A DNA stretch of 64,000 bases from Bacillus sp. FJAT-50079 (GTDB taxonomy: Bacteria; Bacillota; Bacilli; Bacillales; Bacillaceae_C). A program made the position numbers and the translations under genes. Below, one piece after another: positions 1 to 9,565 of the stretch; within the stretch, counting starts at the first letter, position 1, and each line of letters starts with the position of its first letter. Under the pieces are notes generated by a model. It was not told where the DNA came from, did not search any database, and saw nothing but the letters and a program-made list of their open reading frames with translations. Location: assembly GCF_018343515.1 (NCBI RefSeq), contig NZ_JAGYPD010000002.1:739705-803704 (forward strand), read 5' to 3'.

Positions 1-746
1 TCATAATATGGATGCTTTAATAACTGCTCAAGCCAATTTTTATGTATCGATCCGCTCGCTGCTATTGCCCCATCTCGGTCATATGACTGCTTGCCATCCG
101 TTGCCCACTTTGTAAAAGCATCAATAATCATATTTCCTGGCCCAGTGTCATAGGCCACTACATCAGCTTCCCTACTGCCTTTCGGTAAAACAGTGATATT
201 GGAAATTCCACCAATATTCACAAGCACTCTACCTATCTCTTGATCGGCAAACAATACAAAATCAGTATATGGAACTAATGGAGCGCCTTGTCCACCTACG
301 GCCATATCACGTGTGCGAAAATCACCGATGGTCATAATACCCGTTTTTTCAGCAATAACGCTAATGTCACCGATTTGAAGTGTGGATATGATGGGACGAC
401 CATCGATTTCAATCGGATCAGGTTGGTGAAAAATGGTCTGACCATGGGAACAAATACATAAAATATCATTCCGTTCAAGACCCGACGCTTTAATTACTTC
501 GATTGCTGCCTCTGCAAACAACTCACCTAAAAACATATTCATCAAAGAAATATCATTCACACGTACCCGATTTGGATCGCATAACTTCATTAATTCTTCT
601 TTAAGCGCTTCAGAATATGGCAAAGATAAAAAATGAACTTGTTTTATGTCTATCTGATCATTTTCATCGATTATTTCAACTACCACTGCATCAATTCCAT
701 CCAATGACGTACCTGACATTAACCCAACGACATACTCTTGCTGCAT
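1..746 (-). CDS. anmK: anhydro-N-acetylmuramic acid kinase, C-terminus outside window
   Basis: Phosphorylates and opens 1,6-anhydro-MurNAc to give MurNAc-6-phosphate, the substrate of MurQ encoded in the same island. I translated the minus strand from ATG at 746: the phosphate-binding signature MSGTSLDGID lies at residues 10-19, followed later by GDFRTRDMAVGGQGAPLVP and the YDTGPGN segment, all typical of AnmK. 248 codons are visible of a usual 370-390, so the C-terminal third lies off the left edge. A GGGGGAGAGG ribosome site precedes the ATG. It follows the serine hydrolase gene by 20 nt and is probably co-transcribed with it. Family assignment is firm. Confidence 0.93.
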   Translation of the reverse strand, partial: MQQEYVVGLMSGTSLDGIDAVVVEIIDENDQIDIKQVHFLSLPYSEALKEELMKLCDPNRVRVNDISLMNMFLGELFAEAAIEVIKASGLERNDILCICSHGQTIFHQPDPIEIDGRPIISTLQIGDISVIAEKTGIMTIGDFRTRDMAVGGQGAPLVPYTDFVLFADQEIGRVLVNIGGISNITVLPKGSREADVVAYDTGPGNMIIDAFTKWATDGKQSYDRDGAIAASGSIHKNWLEQLLKHPYY

Positions 747-766
747 TCCAACCTCTCCCCCCAAGC

Positions 767-1816
767 TTAAAAATAGGAACGGATCAAATTATGTAATCTT
801 GGTCTAAGCCTCATAATATAATTAGGTTCCCTACCAAAATGCACTCGATTCGTTAATAAAATCATATGTAACTGTATCGTCGGATCAAACCAAATGCTTG
901 TACCGGTAAAACCCGTATGTCCATAGGATTGATCGGAAAATATATCTCCGCAAGAAGATAAGGTTGGGCTTTTTAAAATCCACCCCAAACCGCGATGTTC
1001 TTGATCAAATCTGCTATAATTTCTTTTAGACAACTCGGTCACTGCTTCTGATAGAACCCGTTTCCCTTTAAATATACCGTTGTTTTCTATCATTGTTGCA
1101 TAGTTTTGTAAATCACGTATTGTCGAAAATAATCCTGCATGTCCACTTATCCCGCCCATCAATTCCGTATTATCGTCATGAACAGTCCCTTGCTTATAAC
1201 TTGCTAACTTTTCGCTATATTCAGTCGCGGCATATCGTTCCTTTGGAAAAGATGGGTTAAACCCTGTTTCAAACATTTCTAGTGGTGTAAAAAGCTCTGA
1301 TTGAACAAATTGCTCAAATTTTTGTTTGGTCACCACTTCGATTACTTTATATAACGTAATGAAGCCTAAATCACTGTAAACGACTTTACTTCCAGTTTCG
1401 TACAATAGTGGCTGATTATAAATTCTTTGCATGACTTCATCTGTTGACAAGTCTTCTAAATAGTATTGAATATGCGCAGGCAGCCCAGATGTATGTGTCA
1501 AAAGATCACGTAACCGTACTGCTTCTTTGCCTTGTTGGGCAAACTCAGGTATAAAATAAGAAACGGGATCATCGAGCCAAATGTCTCCATGATCAATTAG
1601 TTTTAATAGCATCGGTAAAGTGGCAACGACTTTTGTCAATGAAGCTAGATCAAATATCGTATCCATTTTCATTGCCGATTTTTTCGGATAAACAGCAGAA
1701 TGTCCAATTGCTTCTTCTAAGATGATTTTCCCTTGATAACTAACAGTAATAACCGCTCCTGGAATATGGTTTAAATCAATCTCCTTTTGAATAATAGAAA
1801 GCACTTTGTTCCGCAA
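767..1816 (-). CDS. beta-lactamase-fold serine hydrolase, AmiE/YbbE-like
   Basis: Serine hydrolase of the class C beta-lactamase/penicillin-binding fold, 349 aa. The SxxK nucleophile motif is in DLASLTKVVA near residue 60, a YSD motif (YxN equivalent) near 147, and the third motif is probably GHTGFTG near 300. The B. subtilis homologue beside nagZ (ybbE/amiE) cleaves the MurNAc-peptide amide bond, so a similar role on imported muropeptides is inferred. No signal peptide is visible, unlike secreted relatives. The start is TTG, chosen because AAAGGGGAG, embedded in the end of the upstream gene, sits 6-7 nt before it. An esterase or transpeptidase-like activity cannot be excluded. Confidence 0.8.
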   Translation of the reverse strand: MRNKVLSIIQKEIDLNHIPGAVITVSYQGKIILEEAIGHSAVYPKKSAMKMDTIFDLASLTKVVATLPMLLKLIDHGDIWLDDPVSYFIPEFAQQGKEAVRLRDLLTHTSGLPAHIQYYLEDLSTDEVMQRIYNQPLLYETGSKVVYSDLGFITLYKVIEVVTKQKFEQFVQSELFTPLEMFETGFNPSFPKERYAATEYSEKLASYKQGTVHDDNTELMGGISGHAGLFSTIRDLQNYATMIENNGIFKGKRVLSEAVTELSKRNYSRFDQEHRGLGWILKSPTLSSCGDIFSDQSYGHTGFTGTSIWFDPTIQLHMILLTNRVHFGREPNYIMRLRPRLHNLIRSYF

Positions 1817-1819
1817 TCT

Positions 1820-2794
1820 CTACTCCCCTTTACACTCGACATGTTTTTGATACGAATCATAACGTTTACATACTTGGTAGCCTAATTTATTATAAAATGA
1901 AACCAGCCCCGTCCAATCGATAATAATCCGTTGTATATTACGTTTTCTTAAATAGGCAACCGCTGCTTGTACAATAAAAAGGCCATATCCATATTGCCGT
2001 TCATTTGCATCGATCCCGAGTGGACCAATGCCGCCAACGGCTTCTTCATATAACGGAGCCCAATAAGTATTCTGCGCAATAACAGGTGAATAAGAGTCGT
2101 TTATTCGGCAAAAACCAATGATTCTCCCCTTCTTTTTGAGGATGACAAACTCCCTCCCATCTCCACCATGCTCAAAATATTTTATCGCTTCATACTCCCA
2201 TCTTCCCGGAAAACTTCGGTTTAAAAATGTTATAAACAGTTGTTTTTCATTCCTATCTAACAAGGAAACTTCTACTCCTTCTTTTGCAGGAATTACAACT
2301 TGACGGTCGATTTCATAAAAGCAATCCAAATCGTATTCCTCGCCACTTTTCACATACCCCCTTTTTTCAAACCATTTTGCAGCATAAGTAAATTCTGATG
2401 GAATACCCGGAAAATAATGGGATGTGTCTTTGCCAAGCAAAATGCGATTGACACCGCTTTCAATTAAACTCGCTTCAGCATGCTCCAATAATGTTGTTCC
2501 AATTCCTCGATTACGATATTTCTGATCAACAAGCATGGCTTGAATCCACCCTGTCTTTTTTCCAATCCCAACATCAATCGCATCTTGCCATTTTTTTACG
2601 ATTACAAATCCAATGACTTCATTACGATCTGGGTCGACTACCATTTGCGAACATTGATGACAAATGTTCGTATCTTGAAAACTATTCTGTTCGAATAATT
2701 CTTTCCTCATTGGGAAGGAAGCTCCTAATTCCCGATTCCATAAATCAACTAACTCTTTCAATCTATTATAGTTCCATTTTAAATATCGCATCAA
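1820..2794 (-). CDS. tandem GNAT-domain N-acetyltransferase
   Basis: 324-aa protein with two GCN5-type acetyltransferase domains. The N-terminal one carries the acetyl-CoA loop RNRGIGTTLLEHAE near residues 95-108; the C-terminal one covers about residues 180-318 with GPLGIDANERQYGYGLF as its likely loop. Substrate unknown. It leads a short minus-strand run with the serine hydrolase and anmK, its stop codon overlapping the next gene's ribosome site. It resembles the 7677-8636 protein in size, two-domain layout and an LVDLWNR-type N-terminus, suggesting the two are paralogues. Acetylation of a de-N-acetylated amino sugar is possible but only an inference from context. Confidence 0.8.
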   Translation of the reverse strand: MMRYLKWNYNRLKELVDLWNRELGASFPMRKELFEQNSFQDTNICHQCSQMVVDPDRNEVIGFVIVKKWQDAIDVGIGKKTGWIQAMLVDQKYRNRGIGTTLLEHAEASLIESGVNRILLGKDTSHYFPGIPSEFTYAAKWFEKRGYVKSGEEYDLDCFYEIDRQVVIPAKEGVEVSLLDRNEKQLFITFLNRSFPGRWEYEAIKYFEHGGDGREFVILKKKGRIIGFCRINDSYSPVIAQNTYWAPLYEEAVGGIGPLGIDANERQYGYGLFIVQAAVAYLRKRNIQRIIIDWTGLVSFYNKLGYQVCKRYDSYQKHVECKGE

Positions 2795-3164
2795 TTACTC
2801 CTTTATACACGACTCTTCGCTATTCAGTTCCAATCTTTAATTCTATTCACCCCTTTATATGCATCCTAAATAACGAAAATCCGTAATTTAACTTTATATA
2901 GGTTTACTGTAACGTAATCAACCTTAATTGTAAAATGATATTTTATCAAAAACTAAATTTATTCGTTAAAATATTTTATTGAAATAATAATTTATTTATT
3001 CAAAATATTATTGAAATAAAAATTCATCAATGGTACACTTTATTTGAAATCGTGGCACACTACTTCGGAATCAATCTAGCAAATTAAAATATCTTCGTTG
3101 TAGATAGTAAGGAGGGAAGTCTTTCTGTTTGCCACAGATTTGATAGAAATGAAAAAGGAGTCGG
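2795..3164. promoter_or_regulatory. AT-rich divergent upstream region
   Basis: A 370-base gene-free stretch between the minus-strand GNAT gene and the plus-strand GH18 gene; it must hold promoters for both. It is very AT-rich at 2930-3030 with short direct repeats of the type TTATTGAAATAA. The only firm element is the ribosome site AAAAAGGAG just before the GH18 ATG. No convincing -35/-10 pair or riboswitch was found. Confidence 0.5.
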
Positions 3165-5642
3165 ATGAATGTGTCTAAGCTGTTCCAAATACTACTCGTC
3201 TTAATTTTTATTTTTGGTAGCGCTTTCCAAACTACTCACTTATCGATGGCTGCTGAAAACGATTCTGAGGCACGAATTGATGTTACGACAATTGATGAAG
3301 GGGGAAATTCTGTAAAAGGAAGCCCGATCATTACCGCTGTCCCACCTGCGGACAAACCAGTTAATAAAATTACGTTTTTGGCAAAAGCAGTGAACGAACC
3401 TGATGAGAATTATTATCCTTACGCACCAATATCAAAAGAACCTTTTTCATGGACTTGGGGAACCGGTGATCCTTGGGTACCTGACGGAGAATATACATTA
3501 CGGATGGATATTGAATATAGTTCAAAAGAGGTAGAAACGATTACACGTAATGTATTCGTTGCAAATTATTCCGCTCCTACTTACCCAGAATCACCTAAAA
3601 TGCTTTCAGTTGTTTCAAAAACCGACGAACAAGTGGAATTAGCATGGAATCCATCTAGCTCAACAAAGACGTTTAATTATGAAATTTTCCAAGATGGCGA
3701 GAAAATAGCCGAAACAACAGAAACCTCATATACAGTGAACGGCTTATTAGCAGACTCACAATATTTGTTTAGGGTAAAAACAAAGGATATTTATAATAAT
3801 GTTTCCATTGATGATAATACGATCAACGTATTAACCGCTGGCGAGCAAACGCCAACGACTTTCCCAAAGATAAGTGAAATTCAAGCTCCTGAACCAAATG
3901 GGGTTAGCCCAAGAAGCCAAGGTTATTCTGGGACGATTCAACTATCAGTAGTTGCTGAAGATCCGAGCGTTGAAGATGTTATGTTTGCCGTCAAAACATA
4001 TGCTGCACCAGAATCTGATTATTGGCAGTTTACACAAGTGAGCAAAGATGGGGATACATATACCATTTCATATGATACAACTTCGGCTCCCGAGGGCAAT
4101 GTAATTATCAAGGCTACGGCTGTTGATCAATATGGGCAAACAGCAACAGTGACAAAGGTCTTACTCATTGATAATGTCATTGAAGGTGTGATACCGCCAA
4201 CATGGGAAGATGCCGATACACCACCGGCAAATTATGTGATCGCTTATCTTGCTGGTTGGTCCACTTTAAGCGGATACGACTTAATGCATGATATAGACGC
4301 TTCAAGATTAACACATATTAATTACGCCTTTGGGTTAATCGGAAGTGATTTAAAAATAAAAATGAGTGATCCTGTAAATGATCCGATAAATTTTGCAGAG
4401 TTAGCTAAGTTAAAGGAAAAATACCCTCACTTAAAAACAACGATTGCAATAGGCGGCTGGGGTGGATCTGCGAATTTCTCTGAAGCATCGGCGAATGAAG
4501 AAGCAAGAACCACTTTTGCAGACAGTGTTGTCGAATTTATTGTCACTCACGGTTTTAATGGTGTTGATCTAGATTGGGAATACCCTGTTACTGGCGGTGG
4601 TCCGGGCACATATCCGAATCCGGATGACTATGATCATTTTCCATTATTGCTAAAAACATTGCGTGAAAAGTTAGATGAACAAGGCGAAAAAGATGGAGTC
4701 CGTTATTCCCTTTCAATCGCTGGAGCTGCAAATACCGGCTATGTAGCGAATACCCAACTTGGTCTTACTGAAAAATATTTGGATTACATTCAAGTGATGA
4801 CGTATGACATACACGGTCCTTGGGAAGAATTAGCTGATTTGAACGCACCTTTATATGATGATAACGGAAAAACATGGAGCGTTGATAAAGCTGTTCAAGC
4901 TTATTTGGATGCCGGCGTGCCTAAAGAGAAACTCATCATGGGCGTACCTTTCTATGGCTACACATATGACGTACAATCTAACGAGAACAATGGATTACGT
5001 CAAAAATATATTGGCAGTGGTTCTGTTACTTATAACCGGATCATCTTAAATGATTATTTAAACAATGGCTATGTTCGGTATTGGGATGAAGGAACAAAGA
5101 CACCATATTTATTTAACCCAGATATATCCAAATTCATTAGCTATGATGATGAAAAGTCAATTGCCATTAAAGCACAATACATTCGGGAAAAAGGGCTCGG
5201 CGGGGCAATGATTTGGGAGATTAGTCAAGATCATGGAAATGATTTACTAGATTCATTGTATACGATTCTAAAAGATCCAATTGTTCGTACGGATGAGCCT
5301 AATACGGATGGTGATTCGGATAATGATCCCGATGGTGACCAAGACGAATCCGAAGAACCTGTTACAGATGATAATAACAATGACTCAGATTCGGACGATG
5401 ATTCTGAGAAGCCTTCCGAAGGTTTAGAAGACGATAAAGACAATCAATCAGGTCAAGGAAATGATCCATCTAAAAATACAAATGAGGAAACAACTCATTC
5501 AGATCATACTAAACAGGAACAAGGGAAAAAATTACCGAATACAGCGAGCTCCATCTATAATTGGATGCTGATCGGCTTCCTGACATTGCTTATTGCATCT
5601 GCAATAGCTATTTGGAATTATAGACGTATGAAACGAGCTTAA
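3165..5642 (+). CDS. sortase-anchored GH18 glycoside hydrolase with FnIII domain
   Basis: Large surface GH18-family hydrolase (chitinase or endo-beta-N-acetylglucosaminidase class), 825 aa. Order: signal peptide 1-30; N-terminal beta domain; fibronectin III domain about 135-225; an Ig-like segment about 245-345; GH18 barrel about 356-710 with IAIGGWGG and FNGVDLDWEYP, the proton donor being Glu472; an Asp/Ser-rich linker 720-785; LPNTA at 790-794; a membrane helix about 799-818; tail RRMKRA. LPNTA fits the class D sortase type rather than LPxTG. The first Asp of the usual DGxDxDxE signature is Asn465, while D468, D470 and E472 remain. It lies inside the amino-sugar island on the opposite strand, so it may release GlcNAc-containing fragments at the cell surface. 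Substrate unproven. Confidence 0.9.
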   Translation: MNVSKLFQILLVLIFIFGSAFQTTHLSMAAENDSEARIDVTTIDEGGNSVKGSPIITAVPPADKPVNKITFLAKAVNEPDENYYPYAPISKEPFSWTWGTGDPWVPDGEYTLRMDIEYSSKEVETITRNVFVANYSAPTYPESPKMLSVVSKTDEQVELAWNPSSSTKTFNYEIFQDGEKIAETTETSYTVNGLLADSQYLFRVKTKDIYNNVSIDDNTINVLTAGEQTPTTFPKISEIQAPEPNGVSPRSQGYSGTIQLSVVAEDPSVEDVMFAVKTYAAPESDYWQFTQVSKDGDTYTISYDTTSAPEGNVIIKATAVDQYGQTATVTKVLLIDNVIEGVIPPTWEDADTPPANYVIAYLAGWSTLSGYDLMHDIDASRLTHINYAFGLIGSDLKIKMSDPVNDPINFAELAKLKEKYPHLKTTIAIGGWGGSANFSEASANEEARTTFADSVVEFIVTHGFNGVDLDWEYPVTGGGPGTYPNPDDYDHFPLLLKTLREKLDEQGEKDGVRYSLSIAGAANTGYVANTQLGLTEKYLDYIQVMTYDIHGPWEELADLNAPLYDDNGKTWSVDKAVQAYLDAGVPKEKLIMGVPFYGYTYDVQSNENNGLRQKYIGSGSVTYNRIILNDYLNNGYVRYWDEGTKTPYLFNPDISKFISYDDEKSIAIKAQYIREKGLGGAMIWEISQDHGNDLLDSLYTILKDPIVRTDEPNTDGDSDNDPDGDQDESEEPVTDDNNNDSDSDDDSEKPSEGLEDDKDNQSGQGNDPSKNTNEETTHSDHTKQEQGKKLPNTASSIYNWMLIGFLTLLIASAIAIWNYRRMKRA

Positions 5643-5708
5643 AATATGCATTAAATATCACAATTTAAAAATATAAAAAGATTTCCAGTCATTATTTATA
5701 CAAAATCG

Positions 5709-5746
5709 GGTGTCAAAGGAGTCTGAATAATCGACTTTTTGACACC
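5709..5746. terminator. bidirectional terminator between convergent genes
   Basis: Inverted repeat GGTGTCAAA / TTTGACACC with further pairing inside, between the convergent GH18 and MurK-like genes. T-rich flanks on both sides suggest it serves both strands. Confidence 0.75.
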
Positions 5747-5764
5747 TTTCTTCTATCGGTAGTT

Positions 5765-6730
5765 TCAAGCTTTAAAATTTTGTTTAATCTGGCTAATCCC
5801 AATTCCTTCCTCTATAAGTCCCGCCACAACTGCTCCGATAACTGGTTCCACTTTAGGAATAATCAGCTCTGCTTGAATATGATTCTTTTGGAAAACCTCT
5901 CTCATCGTATGTTGCAATAGATCAAGTCTATTAAAGAGACCACCCGTTAATACTACTTGTATCTGCTCCTCGTTCCATTTGTCCGTAAATAACTTTTTAA
6001 TTAGACATGAAATGGACTCACCAAGATACAGCGCATTTTGCCGAATAATCGCCAAGGAAACAGGATCTCCCTGATCAGCTGCTGCTACTACAAGCTTACT
6101 TATTGATGCAATGATTTCCTTTTGATTCTTCGCTTGATAAACGGGCTGAATAATATTAGGCAAGGCTCGAACTTGGAAATGATCGATAATCTGATTCACT
6201 AGCATCGTTTCCTCACCAAGCTTGTCATAAGCTGAAAAAGCGGCATCTAATCCTTGGCTTCCAAGGGCATACCCACTTCCTTTTTCGCCTAGCAAATATC
6301 CCCAACCACCGACTCGATCTAGCTCTCCTTTTTTATTGATCCCATACGTAATCGATCCAGTTCCGGCAATTTGAACGATTCCTGGTTCTCCGAATGTTCC
6401 GGAATACAATGCAGTAATCGCATCATTGTTTACCGTAATCGGAATCCTGTCGGCGATGATTGAAGAGAGTAATATTTGCATTTCTTTTCTCGCTGTTGGA
6501 TGTTCCACACCAGACATACCCGCAAATACCCGGCTAATCTGAAAAATCGACATATTGCTCTGTTCTTTCAGCTTACTGAATAGTGTCGTTAACTCATTCC
6601 GCAAATCATCTTTTCCAACACTGTTGGGATTGCTGGCACCTACCGTTACTTCTGCAATAATGTCACCATTCTCATTTGCGATCACACCTTTTGTTTTTGT
6701 TCCGCCACCATCAATTGCTAACACATACAT
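5765..6730 (-). CDS. murK: BadF/BcrA-family amino sugar kinase (MurNAc/GlcNAc kinase)
   Basis: 321-aa sugar kinase of the BadF/BadG/BcrA/BcrD ATPase family. Phosphate loop DGGGTKTKG at residues 7-15, then NNDA and IAGTGSITYG. Clostridial MurK of this family phosphorylates MurNAc and GlcNAc at C6; position next to murQ and murR supports that role, though a pure GlcNAc kinase is an alternative. An ATG at 6754 gives eight extra residues, but the GGGGGGA ribosome site lies between the two ATGs, 6-7 nt before the second, so I use 6730. It is the last gene of the long minus-strand run and ends at a terminator. Confidence 0.83.
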   Translation of the reverse strand: MYVLAIDGGGTKTKGVIANENGDIIAEVTVGASNPNSVGKDDLRNELTTLFSKLKEQSNMSIFQISRVFAGMSGVEHPTARKEMQILLSSIIADRIPITVNNDAITALYSGTFGEPGIVQIAGTGSITYGINKKGELDRVGGWGYLLGEKGSGYALGSQGLDAAFSAYDKLGEETMLVNQIIDHFQVRALPNIIQPVYQAKNQKEIIASISKLVVAAADQGDPVSLAIIRQNALYLGESISCLIKKLFTDKWNEEQIQVVLTGGLFNRLDLLQHTMREVFQKNHIQAELIIPKVEPVIGAVVAGLIEEGIGISQIKQNFKA

Positions 6731-6800
6731 AAATAATCCCCCCAATTGCCCCATAGGAAAGAAGCCAACTCTAAAAATGAGTTAGCCCAATCGTGAATAT

Positions 6801-7673
6801 TTATTTTCCGCCATTGCCCGTTAAAAATTGTACTGCTTCCTTTGTCGCATTCAAGTGCTTAACCGTTTCATCATATTGTCGTGATGCTACACTCATAAAT
6901 AAAATATCAATTACTTGTAACTGAGCAATTCTTGATGATGTAGCACCACTTCGAAACGTCGGTTCCTTTGTTGCCGATGTGTATAATTTAATATCCGCCT
7001 GATCAGCAATACGGTGTTTCCCATACTTCGTAAGGCTAATTGTCTTTACATTTCGTTGTTTCGCTAATTCCAATACATTGGCAACCTCAATCGTTTCCCC
7101 TGAAAAAGAAATGCCGATTACAACATCATCAGGTTCAGCATTTGCAACCTGTGTCGCTGCGAGATGCATATCAGCAAATGCAAATGCAGTCTTATTAATG
7201 CGCAGAAACTTTTGCTGTGCATCTTGAGCAATAATGCTTGAAGCACCGACACCAACTAAATGGATTCTTCTCGCATGGCGAATAGTCTCCACCGCTTTTT
7301 CCAATTCTTCAATATCCAGTAGCTCCGCTGTTTCACGAATCGTTTGAATACTATTATTCGTCATTTTATCAATGACCGCCAATAATGATTCATTCGGCTC
7401 AATATCGCGAAAGCCATCATTGGTCGTCTTTTGAAGATCCCCAGCAATTCGTAACTTCAAATCTTGAAAGCCCTTTAGTTTTAATGATTTACATAAGCGA
7501 ATAACTGCTGCACCACTTGTAGAACTTCTTTTCCCCAACTCCATTGCCGTAAGCAATATTGCCTCATTCGGATGTTCAATAATATACGTAGCTATTTTTT
7601 TTTCAGAAGGGGGTAACTGTGGCAGCATCTCCGTTAATATGACTAATCCCCCGTTTGTTGACATAAATCGCAT
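6801..7673 (-). CDS. murR: RpiR-family transcriptional regulator, MurR-like
   Basis: About 290 aa: N-terminal RpiR helix-turn-helix about 10-80 (SEKKIATYIIEHPNEAILLTAMELG, then the recognition-helix region RSSTSGAAVIRLCKSLKLKGFQDLK) and a C-terminal SIS sugar-phosphate-binding domain about 125-265 (GVGASSIIAQD, GISFSGET). MurR-type regulators repress MurNAc catabolic genes and are released by MurNAc-6-phosphate; expected here from context, operator unknown. The start is uncertain: GTG at 7676, ATG at 7673 and ATG at 7664 are all in frame and the ribosome site is weak. The upstream GNAT stop TGA touches the GTG codon, so translation is probably coupled. Confidence 0.85.
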   Translation of the reverse strand: MRFMSTNGGLVILTEMLPQLPPSEKKIATYIIEHPNEAILLTAMELGKRSSTSGAAVIRLCKSLKLKGFQDLKLRIAGDLQKTTNDGFRDIEPNESLLAVIDKMTNNSIQTIRETAELLDIEELEKAVETIRHARRIHLVGVGASSIIAQDAQQKFLRINKTAFAFADMHLAATQVANAEPDDVVIGISFSGETIEVANVLELAKQRNVKTISLTKYGKHRIADQADIKLYTSATKEPTFRSGATSSRIAQLQVIDILFMSVASRQYDETVKHLNATKEAVQFLTGNGGK

Positions 7674-7676
7674 CAC

Positions 7677-8636
7677 TCATTTCTTTTTATTCAATTCCTT
7701 TTTCATAACATGGAATGATCGCGTTATTTCAAACCCTGTTTTTTTATACAAATAGCCTGCCGATGTTTTTTCTCCGGTCCAAAGGAACCATGCACCATGT
7801 AAGCTTTCCGCTTTCATTTGTTGTAAACATAAATTTAATAAAATTTTACCTAGCCCTTTACCTTGCTGGTTCGGATCAACACCAAATGGCCCAAATCGAT
7901 CTGGCACACCTTCATATCCACCGTATATACAAAACCCAACTACGTTCTCTTTCTCCCTTGCCACTAAAATCCGTTCTAGCGGCAAACCTTGGAGCACCCC
8001 CTCACGAATCGCCCTCCCCCAGTCTGGATTAAATGTATGATTAGCAAATTGAATGACATCATATAAGTCTTTATCTTCGGCTAATGTAAATGAATATCCT
8101 TCTATTTCCCTTTGTTTTATTAAATCTTTAATCTCATCAGCAAGTTTAAAAGTTACTAAGTTTCGATCCATTGCTATTGGTGAATAAAGTTTATCAAAAC
8201 CTTGACTTAATAGAAATTGATATGCTTCTGGGTAGGCTTCCTCATCGATTCCCGGCATAATGTAATTGGGGGCATAGGAAGCGAAAAACACATATTTCCT
8301 CCCATTTATTTTCAGAAAATCAATTGCTTCCTGCAAAAGCTTGCCGCCAATTCCATCTCCTTGATATGTTTCATCGACGAAAAAGAATGGTATCCAGCCA
8401 TTGTCAGGCTCTAAATCTGCTCCCATCATCGGCAATAGCCTGCGGACAGCATAGAAACAACCAACTAAGCGTTCTTCACTAAATGCTAGCCGCAATCCTT
8501 TCGGATCAAAATTAGCATCTAATAATACTAAATTACGGAATCGCTTTGACGTAATTGGGTCTTTCCATAAGGAACGATTCCACAAATCGACAATTTGCTG
8601 TTCATCTCCCGATTGATAATATCTATATGTAATCAT
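7677..8636 (-). CDS. tandem GNAT-domain N-acetyltransferase
   Basis: Double acetyltransferase of about 319 aa, embedded between murQ and murR. The N-terminal domain has QGDGIGGKLLQEA near residues 92-104; the C-terminal one has NQQGKGLGKILLNLCLQQM near 265. The ATG at 8645 would leave only one base after the AAAGGAG ribosome site; the next in-frame ATG at 8636 is spaced about 10 nt, so I prefer it. The murQ stop codon lies between the two ATGs, so the genes are tightly coupled. Substrate unknown; placement inside the MurNAc operon suggests an amino sugar or aminoacylated fragment, by inference only. Confidence 0.8.
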   Translation of the reverse strand: MITYRYYQSGDEQQIVDLWNRSLWKDPITSKRFRNLVLLDANFDPKGLRLAFSEERLVGCFYAVRRLLPMMGADLEPDNGWIPFFFVDETYQGDGIGGKLLQEAIDFLKINGRKYVFFASYAPNYIMPGIDEEAYPEAYQFLLSQGFDKLYSPIAMDRNLVTFKLADEIKDLIKQREIEGYSFTLAEDKDLYDVIQFANHTFNPDWGRAIREGVLQGLPLERILVAREKENVVGFCIYGGYEGVPDRFGPFGVDPNQQGKGLGKILLNLCLQQMKAESLHGAWFLWTGEKTSAGYLYKKTGFEITRSFHVMKKELNKKK

Positions 8637-8638
8637 AT

Positions 8639-9553
8639 CTACCATTCTCCTTTAACGGCTATTTCGATTGCTTTTCGTACGAACCCATTAGCTTGATGAA
8701 TGGCCGCTTTAGCTTCCTGTAAAGAGATTCCTGTCTCGATAATTACGATTGCGGGTTTTACTTCATAATTCGTTTGTTCCAATACCTCTTGTGCCCGGTT
8801 ATACGGTACATTCGTAATCGTGGAAAGAATGTTCTTTGCACGTTCCTTTAATTTATGATTACTTACCTTTAAATCAACCATTAAATTTTCATATACTTTT
8901 CCGATTTTTATCATTGATGCCGTTGTGATCATATTTAAGATTAATTTATGAGCCGTTGCCGCCTTCATCCTTGTTGATCCCGTTAATATTTCAGGCCCAG
9001 TATCTACTTCTATCTTAATATCTGCAAACTTACTAATGATAGAATTATCATTACTTGATAAGCTAATGGTTTTGGCTCCAATTGATTGAGCATATTTTAG
9101 TGCGCCGACAACATATGGTGTCCTCCCGCTTGCCGCAATTCCAATTACAACATCAAGCTCTGTTAATTGACGCTCAGTCAAATCCTCTTTACCAAGGTTT
9201 TCATCATCCTCAGCACCTTCAACTGCCTTCATAATTGCCTTTGGGCCACCTGCCATTAATGCTTGCACAAGTTCCGGTGAAGTACTGAACGTTGGTGGGC
9301 ATTCTACTGCATCCATGATGCCAATCCGACCACTTGTCCCAGCACCAACATAGAAAAGTCTACCGCCAAGTTTAAATGCTTTATATACAATCTCCACCGT
9401 TTTTTCGATTTCTGGTAAAACTTTTTGCACACTGTGAGCTACGGTCATATCTTCATTGTTAATCGTCGTTAAAATCTCAATTGTTGACATATTGTCGATC
9501 GAATATGTGTTTTTATTTCTCTTTTCTGTCGTTAAAGTTAATAAATTATTCAT
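8639..9553 (-). CDS. murQ: N-acetylmuramic acid 6-phosphate etherase
   Basis: MurQ removes the D-lactyl ether of MurNAc-6-phosphate, giving GlcNAc-6-phosphate and D-lactate in the cytoplasm. The 304-aa length is typical. A SIS-type fold is marked by GRLFYVGAGTSGRIGIMDAVECPPTF; Glu84 in VECPP and Glu115 in VEGAED correspond to the catalytic glutamates of E. coli MurQ. GSTRMKAATAHKLILNM is the conserved helix further on. AGGATGG precedes the ATG. It follows namZ by 12 nt in the run and joins the products of MurK and AnmK. Further use of GlcNAc-6-P needs nagA/nagB, not in this window. Confidence 0.96.
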   Translation of the reverse strand: MNNLLTLTTEKRNKNTYSIDNMSTIEILTTINNEDMTVAHSVQKVLPEIEKTVEIVYKAFKLGGRLFYVGAGTSGRIGIMDAVECPPTFSTSPELVQALMAGGPKAIMKAVEGAEDDENLGKEDLTERQLTELDVVIGIAASGRTPYVVGALKYAQSIGAKTISLSSNDNSIISKFADIKIEVDTGPEILTGSTRMKAATAHKLILNMITTASMIKIGKVYENLMVDLKVSNHKLKERAKNILSTITNVPYNRAQEVLEQTNYEVKPAIVIIETGISLQEAKAAIHQANGFVRKAIEIAVKGEW

Positions 9554-9565
9554 CGTTTATCCATC

